Assembly: GCA_900315935.1 (NCBI GenBank)
Contig: ONBB01000010.1
Coordinates: 1 to 62,818, forward strand
Length of the DNA: 62,818 bases
Source: an uncultured Bacteroidales bacterium
GTDB lineage: Bacteria; Bacteroidota; Bacteroidia; Bacteroidales; P3
Reading direction: 5' to 3'
Positions 1 through 9,341 of the stretch are shown here, in pieces (within the stretch, counting starts at the first letter, position 1; each line of letters opens with the position of its first letter). Under the pieces are notes generated by a model, which did not search any database, was not told the origin of the DNA, and saw only the letters and a program-made list of their open reading frames with translations. Position numbers and translations under genes: made by a program.

Positions 1-39
1 CCGCCAGATGCGCGACCGCGTGGAGCGCATTATGAAGGA
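1..39 (+). repeat. 39-bp direct repeat, left copy (nifJ codons)
   Basis: Identical to 5438-5476. It starts at the window edge, so its true left limit is unknown. The two copies bound a 5437-bp unit holding the nifJ 3' part, the cassette and the nifJ fragment. Confidence 0.95.
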
Positions 40-868
40 AGGCCTCGCCTGCGACTGCTGCAGCGCCGAAATCAAGGCCCTCTTCACCGAGTGGATCGAA
101 AACCGCGAGAACACCCTCCGCACCAAGGAAATCGCCGACAAGCTCATCCCGCTGATGGAGAAGTGTGGCTGCGACATCTGCAAGCAGCTCCTCGAACTCC
201 GCCACAGCCTCGTCAAGAAGAGCCAGTGGATCTTCGGCGGTGACGGCTGGGGCTACGACATCGGATTCGGCGGCCTCGACCACGTCCTGGCCAGCGGCGA
301 GGACGTCAACGTCGTCGTCGTGGACACCGAGGTGTACTCCAACACCGGCGGACAGAGCTCGAAGGCCACCCCGGCTGGCGCTGTCGCCAAGTTCGCCACC
401 TCTGGTAAGAAGATCCGCAAGAAAGACCTCGGTATGATTGCCAAGAGCTACGGCTACGTCTATGTCGCCCAGGTCGCCATGGGCGCCAGCCAGGCCCAGT
501 ATTTCAACGTCATCAAGGAGGCCGAGGCATACCACGGCCCGTCGCTCATCATCTGCTACGCCCCCTGCATCAACCACGGTATCAAGATCGGCATGGGCCG
601 CACGCAGAACGAGGAGAAGAAAGCCGTCGAGTGCGGCTACTGGCACCTCTGGCACTTCAACCCCGCCGAAGAAGACGCCGGCAAGAACGGCTTCCACCTC
701 GACTCCAAGGAGCCCGACTGGAGCAAGTTCCGCGACTTCATTATGGGCGAGGTCCGCTACAACTCGCTGATGAAGACCTTCCCCCAAGAGGCCGAAGAAC
801 TCTTCGTCGCCACCGAGCGCAACGCCAAACTGCGCTACGAGGGTTACAAGAAACTGAGCGAGATGTAA
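1..868 (+). CDS. nifJ: Pyruvate:ferredoxin oxidoreductase, C-terminal part (5' end outside window)
   Basis: Cytoplasmic enzyme that oxidises pyruvate to acetyl-CoA and CO2 and passes electrons to ferredoxin. The reading frame is open from nt 2, so this is a partial gene of 288 residues. Counting from the Met at nt 8, the thiamine-diphosphate motif GDGWG is at 78-82 and NTGGQSS at 112-118. Cys187 in APCINHG fits the fourth ligand of the proximal iron-sulfur cluster. The part carrying the other three cluster cysteines must lie upstream; a copy of it appears at 5146-5476. A strong hairpin follows the stop codon. Codon use is GC-rich like the core genes and unlike the AT-rich genes that follow. 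Confidence 0.96.
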   Translation, partial: RQMRDRVERIMKEGLACDCCSAEIKALFTEWIENRENTLRTKEIADKLIPLMEKCGCDICKQLLELRHSLVKKSQWIFGGDGWGYDIGFGGLDHVLASGEDVNVVVVDTEVYSNTGGQSSKATPAGAVAKFATSGKKIRKKDLGMIAKSYGYVYVAQVAMGASQAQYFNVIKEAEAYHGPSLIICYAPCINHGIKIGMGRTQNEEKKAVECGYWHLWHFNPAEEDAGKNGFHLDSKEPDWSKFRDFIMGEVRYNSLMKTFPQEAEELFVATERNAKLRYEGYKKLSEM

Positions 869-881
869 TATTCTCCAAACC

Positions 882-913
882 AAGCTGGGCAGCCCGAGAG
901 GGCTACCCAGCTT
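882..913 (+). terminator. Hairpin after nifJ
   Basis: A 14-bp stem (AAGCTGGGCAGCCC with GGGCTACCCAGCTT, one mismatch) and a GAGA loop lie 14 nt after the nifJ stop. There is no clear T-run, so it may act as an mRNA 3'-end stabiliser or a weak terminator. Confidence 0.6.
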
Positions 914-928
914 CAAATTGAAAATAAT

Positions 929-1423
929 ATGAAATCCTTATCTAGTATATGGTCTAACGAAGAATCAAGATTACATATAATATATCTTGGAGCAGGTGTT
1001 GTCTTTCTAGCAATAGGATTAATTTGGTCTATTTTCATCTGCACACTTATTGGTTTTGTATTGATTTTATGCAACTTGATTTCAATTATCATCACTATTT
1101 TTAAGACCGACTTCAACTACGGTCCTTCTGGCATAGGAATTGTTGTTTTTCTTCTTTTTATGTCTCTCCTTTTCAACGGTACAAGGTATATAACTAAACA
1201 TGGACACAAAAGGCATATTTATGAAGATTGCCCAACAATTGTTTATAGCCCAAATGTTAAAAAGGCAAGCAAATTTGAATGTTTTTTTCACTTTATTTTT
1301 GATGACTGTAAGATATGCAAGGATAGAAAAGAAAGAGAAAGAGATATATTATCCGATGAAGAAACCGAAAATCTTGATGATGAAGAAATGGATGATATGT
1401 ATTTTGAATTCCGCAAGAACTAG
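929..1423 (+). CDS. Hypothetical membrane protein
   Basis: Unrecognised 164-residue protein. Two adjacent hydrophobic segments lie at about 17-37 and 38-60, with a third at about 70-86. A charged cytoplasmic tail follows; it has a Cys-rich patch (FDDCKICKDRKE) and an acidic end. It starts 60 nt after nifJ and is AT-rich, which marks the left edge of the acquired-looking cassette. No function can be given. It could be a membrane anchor for the cassette or an unrelated passenger. Confidence 0.6.
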   Translation: MKSLSSIWSNEESRLHIIYLGAGVVFLAIGLIWSIFICTLIGFVLILCNLISIIITIFKTDFNYGPSGIGIVVFLLFMSLLFNGTRYITKHGHKRHIYEDCPTIVYSPNVKKASKFECFFHFIFDDCKICKDRKERERDILSDEETENLDDEEMDDMYFEFRKN

Positions 1424-1517
1424 TATAAAACAAATAACAGCTTAAAAACAAGACACTACTTTATTACCAAAAAGAAACAATAATCGAAACAAAGAAGGAT
1501 TGATGCTCCTTTAATCA

Positions 1518-2282
1518 ATGAGCATGATAAAGAAACGCGGGGAAAATATAATTATTCGCAGGGGTGTCATAAAAGTATCGTTTTGTGACACATCCCTTTT
1601 TGACGACAAGATTTATGATGAAGATATAACCAGAATCATCATCAAATCCGACTTTGATTTTGATGATGATACTGGGCCTCATTTTGCAGAGTATCCCAAT
1701 CTAAAAGCATTTAAAATGGGAATCCGAAACACTTGCTATGAGGTACACGATGGGTTGTTGTATATGAGATTGAGTGAAGAGACATTCGGCAAAAAGAACT
1801 TTGGCTATAATTGTGGGTATTATGACTATAAAAATGGAATACATATTCAAATTAAGGAAGGTCTATTGTTAATTTGCTGCCCCCAATCTATCAACAAAAC
1901 CGACATCGTTCTTCACGAAGATTGCACCGCAATCTATGGTTCTGCCTTTGATGGATGCAATCTGGAATCAATTACGATTCCGCACGCTTTCAGATATGGA
2001 TGCCCAGGTGCATTTGCAAATCTAACCGTCAAGAAAATTTATGTACCGAACAAAAACGATGTTTGGCTTGAATCGAGCCATCCAATAAACAATAAAGACG
2101 TGATTGTAGAATGCAATGAAAGAGACATTGAAACAAGGGAGAGCATATGCAGGTGGTGGAAAAGTGTTCTGACAGGTAATTACTCAAGAGGAGATTACGA
2201 TGGCGCTTTGGAAATGGACCAACAGACACCAGGATTAGGGGATTCATTTTTATATAAAAGTGATGATAAGGAATTACTATAG
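1518..2282 (+). CDS. BspA/LRR_5-like hypothetical protein
   Basis: A 254-residue protein without a signal peptide. The middle (about residues 110-200) has the alternation of short beta strands seen in BspA-type leucine-rich repeats, for example AIYGSAFDGCNLESITIPHA followed by VKKIYVPNK. The N-terminal third is acidic and not recognised. In known families LRR_5 repeats mediate protein binding; the partner here is unknown. The gene is AT-rich, starts at an ATG at 1518 (a second ATG is at 1524), and its end overlaps the next gene by 23 nt, so the two are probably co-translated. Confidence 0.6.
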   Translation: MSMIKKRGENIIIRRGVIKVSFCDTSLFDDKIYDEDITRIIIKSDFDFDDDTGPHFAEYPNLKAFKMGIRNTCYEVHDGLLYMRLSEETFGKKNFGYNCGYYDYKNGIHIQIKEGLLLICCPQSINKTDIVLHEDCTAIYGSAFDGCNLESITIPHAFRYGCPGAFANLTVKKIYVPNKNDVWLESSHPINNKDVIVECNERDIETRESICRWWKSVLTGNYSRGDYDGALEMDQQTPGLGDSFLYKSDDKELL

Positions 2283-3312
2283 CTTATTAGAACCTATCGT
2301 GAAAGATAGTATACTAAAAGAAGTGGCTCTCTCATTGGCATCGGATCTAATGGGGGGATGTTTCGTGTCATTCCCCTCACTGTTGGATGAGAATGTTAAA
2401 TTGGTGATATTTGAAGAAAAATACTGCGACAAAACAAACGGAAAGAGTAAAGTAGTACAATTTTGGAATAATTGGATTGAAAAAGAGAATAATTTAAGAC
2501 ATTCCCATAAATATAAAGTTGCAAAAACTAACACATTCACAACAGAGGTATTGCAGATTGATTACTTTGACAAGGAGAAAAGGTACATCCGCTCAATGTT
2601 TATAGACTTTTCTTTTGACAAAGAAGGAAGAATAAATTATATCTTTTTCACTAATGAGAGCGCCTATTATGGTCACTTTGTTTCAGGAAATCATGGATTA
2701 ATACCCACGCTGGAGACGCTGTTTATAGAGATAATATCAGACCGAAATTATGAAGAGGAACATTTGTTATGTCCAAATTGTGGCACGAAAGACTCCAAAC
2801 TCATTTGGTATATGAATAATGGCGAAAAAGAATCTTTTTGCCCACATTGTCGTAAAATGGTTGAGAAGTGTAGCCTTTACTATAATCCTATTGATAGTCA
2901 GAGGTTGACACGCATTGTTGAAACAAATAGTAAACGGCTAAACGAAAAACTCTCATTGAGAAAAATGCCTAAGGTACCAACACTGCCCTTAACATCGGAA
3001 TTTCAAAGTAAAGATACACTAACTGAATATATTTCAATAATTGATAATTGCTACAAACAAATAAAGAGACTGGATATTGATAAACAAACGTTACAATTAG
3101 CATATTATAACTTAGGTTTAATATACTACAGAATAAGCAAATCCGATCACGATTTATTGATTGCATATGCGTATCTTAACAGGTGTCCAATTCAAAACGA
3201 AAATGTAATAAACCTAAAAGTATGTATCTACAAAAAATGGCTATCAAAGACAAAGTTTGATGATGTTTTTGGCATTCAGCTTATGGATGATTATGACAAT
3301 TTGCCTTTTTAA
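2260..3312 (+). CDS. Zinc-ribbon hypothetical protein
   Basis: A 350-residue cytoplasmic protein of unknown function. A four-cysteine zinc ribbon is visible (CPNC at 171-174 and CPHC at 194-197). The first 160 residues look like a mixed alpha/beta domain, and the last 110 look helical and TPR-like (LAYYNLGLIYYRI). It overlaps the LRR-like gene by 23 nt and is followed by a 76-nt gap before the ATPase. That gap contains a leader sequence that recurs near 5.8 kb. It is AT-rich like the rest of the cassette. A role with the neighbouring ATPase pair is possible but is inference from position only. Confidence 0.55.
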   Translation: MMIRNYYSLLEPIVKDSILKEVALSLASDLMGGCFVSFPSLLDENVKLVIFEEKYCDKTNGKSKVVQFWNNWIEKENNLRHSHKYKVAKTNTFTTEVLQIDYFDKEKRYIRSMFIDFSFDKEGRINYIFFTNESAYYGHFVSGNHGLIPTLETLFIEIISDRNYEEEHLLCPNCGTKDSKLIWYMNNGEKESFCPHCRKMVEKCSLYYNPIDSQRLTRIVETNSKRLNEKLSLRKMPKVPTLPLTSEFQSKDTLTEYISIIDNCYKQIKRLDIDKQTLQLAYYNLGLIYYRISKSDHDLLIAYAYLNRCPIQNENVINLKVCIYKKWLSKTKFDDVFGIQLMDDYDNLPF

Positions 3313-3322
3313 AAGGTTTTAT

Positions 3323-3372
3323 AACCACATACACACATACGAAAACCAGTATAACCACGTTATCTAATATAT
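3323..3372 (+). promoter_or_regulatory. Shared leader upstream of ATPase gene
   Basis: Contains CACATACGAAAACCAG followed by CGTTA and TCTAA. The same blocks in the same order occur at about 5782-5826, before another gene start. Likely a common promoter, operator or recombination end. Confidence 0.5.
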
Positions 3373-3388
3373 TAACACCTTGTTAATT

Positions 3389-4461
3389 ATGGGAGTAATA
3401 TTAAATAAAATCAAAATAAAAGGATACAAATCTATCAGAGAATTAGATCTGGACTTAAATCCCATCAATATCCTTATTGGATCAAATGGCGTTGGAAAGT
3501 CTAACTTTATCTCGTTCTTTGGCTTTATTAATGCCATTTATGAACAACGACTACAATCCTTTTCAAGACAAAGTGGGGTTGATAGACTGTTGTATTATGG
3601 AAGAAAACAGACATCCGAAATAGAAGGTTACCTTGGGTTCGGGAAGAATGCGTATTCTGTAATACTTCAACCCACAGATGACGACACTTTGTTTATTGCG
3701 ACAGAAGCGAGTCTATATTCTGGGCGAGATGATTGTTACCCCAAAAATAATTTATTAGAAAGCACTATCAAAGACTCTACATACCAGCGAAATCAGTACC
3801 TCAAGACATATATTCAGTGTTACAAAATCTATCACTTTCACGATACAGAAAAAGGTTCTCCGCTGCGTAGCAAAGCAAAAATGGATGACAATAGGGCACT
3901 CGCAATAGATGGTGGTAATTTGCCTGCCTTTTTATATGCTCTTCAACAAAAGCATCCAAAGACCTTGAAACGAATAGAAATGACTATTCGTTCAGTAATG
4001 CCCTACTTTGAAAGATTCGACTTACGGCCATCTGTTTTGGACGATACCCAAATTGCTCTTTCATGGACCGAGACGGATAACCACAACCGGTATTTTGACG
4101 CAAATGACCTATCGGATGGAAGCATAAGGTTCATTGCACTCGCTGCATTGCTTTTGCAGCCAGAACTTCCCAAGGTGATTATTATTGACGAACCCGAATT
4201 GGGTTTGCATCCTGTCGCCATAGCCAAGTTAGCGGGGATGATTAAATCTGCGGCCGATCGAGGTTGCCAAATCATAGTTTCTACCCAGTCAGTCAATCTC
4301 ATCAATTATTTCCAACCCGAAGATGTAATAACAGTTGACCGAAGCGACGGCCAATCTGTTTTTGAAAGACTGAACAGAGATCAACTAGAGCGTTGGCTCG
4401 AAGACTACTCTCTTGGCGAATTATGGGTAAAAAGTGTTATTAACGGACAACCGAAAGCATT

Positions 4462-4465
<4 letters not shown>
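3389..4465 (+). CDS. AAA (SMC/OLD-like AAA_21) ATPase of a predicted defence pair
   Basis: A 358-residue ABC-type ATPase of the AAA_21/OLD-like group. The N-terminus has the usual ILNKIKIKGYKSI strand. Walker A GSNGVGKS is at 31-38, the LSDGS signature at about 238, Walker B IIIDEP at 264-269, and STQS (H-loop position) at about 298. The ATG at 3389 is preferred over an upstream TTG at 3380 because family members start just before this strand. Its stop overlaps the start of the DUF4276 gene (ATGA), so the two products are made together. In other bacteria such ATPase plus TOPRIM-type pairs sit in phage-defence islands; that role here is inference. Confidence 0.85.
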
Positions 4466-5510
<1,045 letters not shown>

Positions 5511-5705
5511 TAATCTTAACCGTTATATTTTTTCCTGCCATTTTTACCATCAACGCTGCCACCATCAGGATGCTTTTCTTCATGTGCTGTGTGTTTTATG
5601 GCTAACTACGTAGCACAGACCATTTTATAGTGTGTCGAAAGACATTTTTTGCAAAAAAAACATCGCCGCAAACACCCCTCGCCGTGTATATTGTACCATA
5701 AGCGT

Positions 5706-5762
5706 CCATATCCTTCCAGAGCCTTTGTATTCCCCTACCGTTCCCCTACCATTCCCCTACCG
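5706..5762 (+). repeat. Repeat element A, copy 1 (half hairpin plus 11-bp array)
   Basis: CCATATCCTTCCAG, a TTTGTA spacer, then three 11-bp units of the type CCCCTACCGTT. The other arm of the hairpin present in copies 2 and 3 is missing. Confidence 0.85.
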
Positions 5763-5781
5763 TCTCCGTGCCCGCCTAATT

Positions 5782-5826
5782 TACAACCGCACATACGAAA
5801 ACCAGAACAATCGCGTTATTATCTAA
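5782..5826 (+). promoter_or_regulatory. Shared leader upstream of small protein gene
   Basis: Second copy of the leader at 3323-3372, with 16 identical bases (CACATACGAAAACCAG) and then a CGTTA..TCTAA tail. It ends 11 nt before the ATG at 5838. Confidence 0.5.
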
Positions 5827-5837
5827 AACCAAACAAA

Positions 5838-6104
5838 ATGTGCGACCTTAAACAACAGCCCAAGATAACCCAGGACAACGTGCATTTACTGCTGCCCAGC
5901 AAAGTAGCGCAACTGGCCAATCGGCTTTTGCAGAACGGCGAGGCTAAAGATATGGTGTCTGCCATCAATATGGTTTACACCTCATCTGTATACGCGAAGC
6001 TGGAACAAGAAAAGACCAAGTATTGGTGGCTGGGGGTGAACACGCTTTATCAAGAACTAAAAGAACCAATTAATTATCAACCATTTAACACCCATACTTT
6101 ATGA
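5838..6104 (+). CDS. Small hypothetical protein
   Basis: An 88-residue cytoplasmic protein. It is mostly helical, with a C-terminal stretch (TSSVYAKLEQEKTKYWWL) of the kind seen in small Bacteroidales proteins that sit next to toxin-antitoxin or effector genes; the resemblance is from memory and weak. The ATG at 5838 is chosen because the upstream frame runs through the repeat element. Its stop overlaps the start of the lipocalin gene (ATGA), so they are co-translated. Confidence 0.6.
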   Translation: MCDLKQQPKITQDNVHLLLPSKVAQLANRLLQNGEAKDMVSAINMVYTSSVYAKLEQEKTKYWWLGVNTLYQELKEPINYQPFNTHTL

Positions 6105-6607
6105 AGAAGACTATTTTTGCATCGATGATTGCCATCCTGCTTGCCGGATGCGGCAATGCGCAGAAGGTGGACAATACGCCTGTGGCGGCACTTGACCTTC
6201 AGCGCTACCTTGGCGACTGGTACGAGATTGCGCGCTTCGACCATAGCTTTGAGCGCGGGCTGGAATTTTGCAAAGCCAACTATGCACTGCGCGAGGACGG
6301 CAAGATTGCTGTTACGAACACCGGCATCAAGGAGGGCAAGCCGAAGACCTCGAACGGGAAGGCCAAGACCACCGACACCCCCGCCCTGCTGCGCGTGTCC
6401 TTCTTCGGCCCGTTCTACAGCGACTACCGCGTGATGCTGCTCGACACCGACTACCAATGGGCACTCATTGGCAGCGGCAGCGCCAAATACCTCTGGATTC
6501 TCTCTCGCACCCCCGAACTGCCCAAAGAGACCCTCGACGCCATCCTCGCCGAAGCCCGGCGCCGCGGCTACGACACATCCAAACTCATCTGGGTGAAGCA
6601 GAAATAA
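6101..6607 (+). CDS. blc: Outer-membrane lipocalin lipoprotein (Blc family)
   Basis: Bacterial lipocalin, a beta-barrel lipoprotein that binds fatty acids or lysophospholipids at the inner face of the outer membrane. A lipoprotein signal ends in LAGC (Cys17). The lipocalin motif GDWYEIAR is at 38-45, and the second conserved motif, YLWILSRTPEL, is near 126-136. Its length of 168 residues is typical. It is coupled by a 4-nt overlap to the small gene upstream and is followed 3 nt later by the nuclease-like gene. Confidence 0.93.
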   Translation: MKKTIFASMIAILLAGCGNAQKVDNTPVAALDLQRYLGDWYEIARFDHSFERGLEFCKANYALREDGKIAVTNTGIKEGKPKTSNGKAKTTDTPALLRVSFFGPFYSDYRVMLLDTDYQWALIGSGSAKYLWILSRTPELPKETLDAILAEARRRGYDTSKLIWVKQK

Positions 6608-6610
6608 CCT

Positions 6611-7768
6611 ATGCGCATTATTCAAACAAACGGAAACTATTCGTTGTGGGAACGGGAGAAGACGCTGTTTCTCTCTTCAAAGTTGGCACCCGTTGGGACG
6701 TGGGGCAAGGTGTTTGAGTGGGTCGATGGGCTCACTCCTGCCGATACGGTGGTGTGTTTCAACTCGTCGGAATTTGAGAACGAGGTGCTGAAAGCGCTGT
6801 TGGTGAACAGGATTCCCACTGTGCTGGTGGTGATGAACCGCTTCTGCGACACATACAACGTCCAAATAAAATACGCGCTGAAAGAAAACCGCCTGCTTAT
6901 AATTGAGTTGCAACGGGATGAGCCTCACGAAAAAGGCGCTACTCCGAGGCTGCGCAACCAATACGTCATTGGCCAAATGCAGCATATTATCTGCGGCTAT
7001 ATCAACCCTAACGGCAGCATCTTCGGGTTGCTGGCTGGACTCAACAACGTCACCCACCTGCTCAACAAGGAAGACATCCACAAGGCCGCCGAACAGGAAG
7101 CGAAGCCATGCCGCTGGACGGTGGCCGAGGACAAGCGTCTGCTGCGCATGTTCTATGAGGATATGGGCATCCACGCCATACACAAGGCCATCGAGCGCCC
7201 CTACAGCACCATCTACAACCGAGTCAAGGCGTTGACCATGAGCGACGAGCTGTTGAAGGGCCGTGAGTTTGAAGACTATGTGCTGGAACTTCTTGATATT
7301 GCCCACAACGACAGACTCACCCTCAAGGAATGGCGCGGCGACAAATCGCTGCCCGGAGTCTATCCCGAAAGCAACAGCGCCCCGGATTTCGTGTTCGAAT
7401 ACAATGGAATATTGTTTGCCGTGGAGTGCAAATGGCGCAGTCATCTTCCTAAAGACATAGAGAAAGAACTACTTCCTCCTGATAAAACGACATCTTTCCG
7501 ACAATTCTCTTCCAACCGACAAATACCTGTTTATTTGCTCCTTGGCATAGGAGGTCTTCCCAATGCTCCCGACAGCCTATACTTCACATGTCTGAACAAG
7601 AAATTCTCGCCAGAATTGCTGTTCAAAAGCGCTATTCCTCCAAATGAAAGCTTGCTGGAGAAGATTGAAATTCTATTCTCTACTGCAAAGCAAGCCAACC
7701 ACATGAAAAACAGAAAGCGTTGTTCCACAACGCATACAAACCATGGAGCAAAGATGATGATGACCTGA
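6611..7768 (+). CDS. Predicted SLOG-like sensor/HTH/PD-(D/E)XK nuclease
   Basis: A 385-residue multidomain protein. Residues 10-130 resemble the DprA/SLOG-type Rossmann domain found in Bacteroidota (TLFLSSK, DTVVCF). Residues 168-208 form a Myb/HTH-like segment (RWTVAEDKRLL). Residues 215-330 carry a PD-(D/E)XK nuclease core with PDF at 258-260 and ECK at 272-274. The frame breaks near nt 7706, and a second HTH domain of the same type continues in the -1 frame to nt 7878. The architecture suggests a nucleotide-sensing DNA nuclease, perhaps defensive; that is inference. It starts 3 nt after the lipocalin gene. Confidence 0.7.
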   Translation: MRIIQTNGNYSLWEREKTLFLSSKLAPVGTWGKVFEWVDGLTPADTVVCFNSSEFENEVLKALLVNRIPTVLVVMNRFCDTYNVQIKYALKENRLLIIELQRDEPHEKGATPRLRNQYVIGQMQHIICGYINPNGSIFGLLAGLNNVTHLLNKEDIHKAAEQEAKPCRWTVAEDKRLLRMFYEDMGIHAIHKAIERPYSTIYNRVKALTMSDELLKGREFEDYVLELLDIAHNDRLTLKEWRGDKSLPGVYPESNSAPDFVFEYNGILFAVECKWRSHLPKDIEKELLPPDKTTSFRQFSSNRQIPVYLLLGIGGLPNAPDSLYFTCLNKKFSPELLFKSAIPPNESLLEKIEILFSTAKQANHMKNRKRCSTTHTNHGAKMMMT

Positions 7769-7878
7769 TGTCGAATTTATATAAAGCAGGGACGACCGTA
7801 GAGGAATTGATGACATTATTCCAACGGAACCGCGGTGGAATTGAGTCAAGACTGCGCAAATTGGGATTGACCAGATAA
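7711..7878 (+). other. Out-of-frame C-terminal HTH domain of the nuclease protein
   Basis: Reading the -1 frame from nt 7711 gives about 55 residues with a Myb/HTH-like pattern (PWSKDDDDLM, then YKAGTTVEELM and SRLRKLGLTR) and a stop at 7876-7878. This looks like the natural C-terminus of the 6611 gene. The shift lies at G AAA AAC (7705-7711), either a programmed slip site or a 1-nt deletion. Confidence 0.75.
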
Positions 7879-7925
7879 AACCTCTTGGGAAAGCAGTCAT
7901 ACATCGACACACTAAAAACAAGAAT

Positions 7926-7958
7926 GCCGAGATTTACAATGGTCTCGGCTTTCTGTTT
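7926..7958 (+). terminator. Rho-independent terminator
   Basis: The stem GCCGAGA/TCTCGGC is followed by TTTCTGTTTT. It closes the plus-strand accessory run, just before the convergent PorT-like gene. Confidence 0.8.
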
Positions 7959-7973
7959 TATGCTAATAAGGTC

Positions 7974-8672
7974 TTAGGCTTCTATGTTGAGGCCGATGGT
8001 GAATGTGGGGGTACTATGGAAGTAGATGGTGTTGGGGAGGCCGGTGGAACCGTCATCGAACGGAAGGAGGCTGAAGGCAGCCTTCAGTTCCACACCTAGC
8101 TTCAAGTAGCGGGCGTACCAATCCAAACCCAAGCCACATGTATAGCTGAGGTCGTGGGCATTCACCCGCCGGACGCACCCGCCGTCGCTGCCGTTGCGCA
8201 GCGAGACAAAGTCGAAACTATATTTGAGTCCGGAGACAAGGTAGGGCTCAACATCGCCCCAGCTGAAGGGATGGAACTTGACCTCGATGGGCAACTCGCC
8301 GAGGACGCTTTCCACCTTGTAGTCAAAGGATTGCGGAATAACGGATACTCCATCTGGATCCCATTTAGCATTGAGGAGCGCTGTTCCCGGCATTGTGCGA
8401 AGGCTGAAAAAATGCCCCATTCTCAATTCATACATCACAGCGACATCGAATCCCGATGCACAGAACGAGCTGTTGCCCTGCTGCAAGGCATGCACAACGC
8501 CGTCGGCATCGCAGTAGCCGATTTTGACCCTGTTTTCAGTAAATCCCAAATGAAGACCGTAAAACACCTTGCGATTTCCCAATCCTCCGTGTTCTTGTGC
8601 GTGGATCGAGATTCCAAGAAGAGACAACTGCAAAATGCAAAGCATCATTACTTTTTTGATTTGTTTTACCAT
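7974..8672 (-). CDS. porT: PorT-like outer-membrane beta-barrel protein
   Basis: A 232-residue outer-membrane protein with a signal peptide (cleavage after HAQ, about residue 25). The central motifs match the PorT/SprT family of type IX secretion and gliding: YELRMGHFFSLRTMPG, then GELPIEVKFH and PYLVSGLKYSFD. PorT is needed for secretion of C-terminal-domain cargo in Porphyromonas. The gene stands alone on the minus strand and is divergent from yraN. It could instead be a paralogous barrel of the wider PorT family. Confidence 0.7.
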   Translation of the reverse strand: MVKQIKKVMMLCILQLSLLGISIHAQEHGGLGNRKVFYGLHLGFTENRVKIGYCDADGVVHALQQGNSSFCASGFDVAVMYELRMGHFFSLRTMPGTALLNAKWDPDGVSVIPQSFDYKVESVLGELPIEVKFHPFSWGDVEPYLVSGLKYSFDFVSLRNGSDGGCVRRVNAHDLSYTCGLGLDWYARYLKLGVELKAAFSLLPFDDGSTGLPNTIYFHSTPTFTIGLNIEA

Positions 8673-8831
8673 AGTGTAGTGGTTTTAAAGTTAAACATTT
8701 CTAAAGTATGCTTTGCATCATAGGCATCCTGTTTGGTTATACCATTCGTCTTTATCTCGTCCATATTAACGTCATACTGTGGTCATTATTGCGTCTATCC
8801 AAAATATTCCATTCGATTCAGATATTTCTTC

Positions 8832-8839
8832 GTATCTTT
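8832..8839 (+). promoter_or_regulatory. -7 promoter box for yraN
   Basis: TATCTTTG followed by CCGCC, 27 nt before the yraN ATG, fits the Bacteroidota -7 consensus TAnnTTTG. Confidence 0.65.
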
Positions 8840-8866
8840 GCCGCCGAAACAGCACAATATGATACT

Positions 8867-9286
8867 ATGGCATTATTGAAATTCAGGTTTGCCCCTCCGA
8901 AGAAGCGGAGCGTGGAAAGTCGGCAAAAGTCCAAGGAGTTAGGAATTACTGGCGAGCAAATGGCCGCACGCTACCTGGAAGACCAGGGGTATGTCATCCT
9001 GGACCGCAACTACCGCAAGGGGCACAAAGAGGTGGACATCATTGCACTGGACCATGGTACACTGGTCGTTATAGAGGTGAAGACCCGCTCAGATGAAAAA
9101 TTTTTGCCAGCCGAGCATGCTGTCAACCACCAAAAGCGACTGAACATCATCCGCGTCACCAACAACTATGTCCGCCGCTACCATCGTACCGAACCCATAC
9201 GTTTCGACATCATCGCCATCGTCGGCAATGGTATGGATGCTGAAATTCGCCATAGTAAGAACGCCTTCCATGTAATGTGCTTCTAA
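8867..9286 (+). CDS. yraN: YraN/UPF0102 family predicted endonuclease
   Basis: A 139-residue protein of the UPF0102 family with a Holliday-junction-resolvase-like PD-(D/E)XK fold. Visible motifs are LGITGEQMAARYLEDQG, EVDIIALD and VVIEVKTRSDE, which carry the Glu, Asp and Glu-x-Lys metal-site residues. The family role in DNA processing or uptake is not settled. The ATG at 8867 is chosen because it follows the -7 box and gives the usual family length; the frame is open further upstream. AroE follows 55 nt later on the same strand. Confidence 0.9.
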   Translation: MALLKFRFAPPKKRSVESRQKSKELGITGEQMAARYLEDQGYVILDRNYRKGHKEVDIIALDHGTLVVIEVKTRSDEKFLPAEHAVNHQKRLNIIRVTNNYVRRYHRTEPIRFDIIAIVGNGMDAEIRHSKNAFHVMCF

Positions 9287-9341
9287 CATCTTCATCCTTG
9301 AACAAAAAACCTGTTAGGGGAAAGGACTCCTCAATCCTGAA

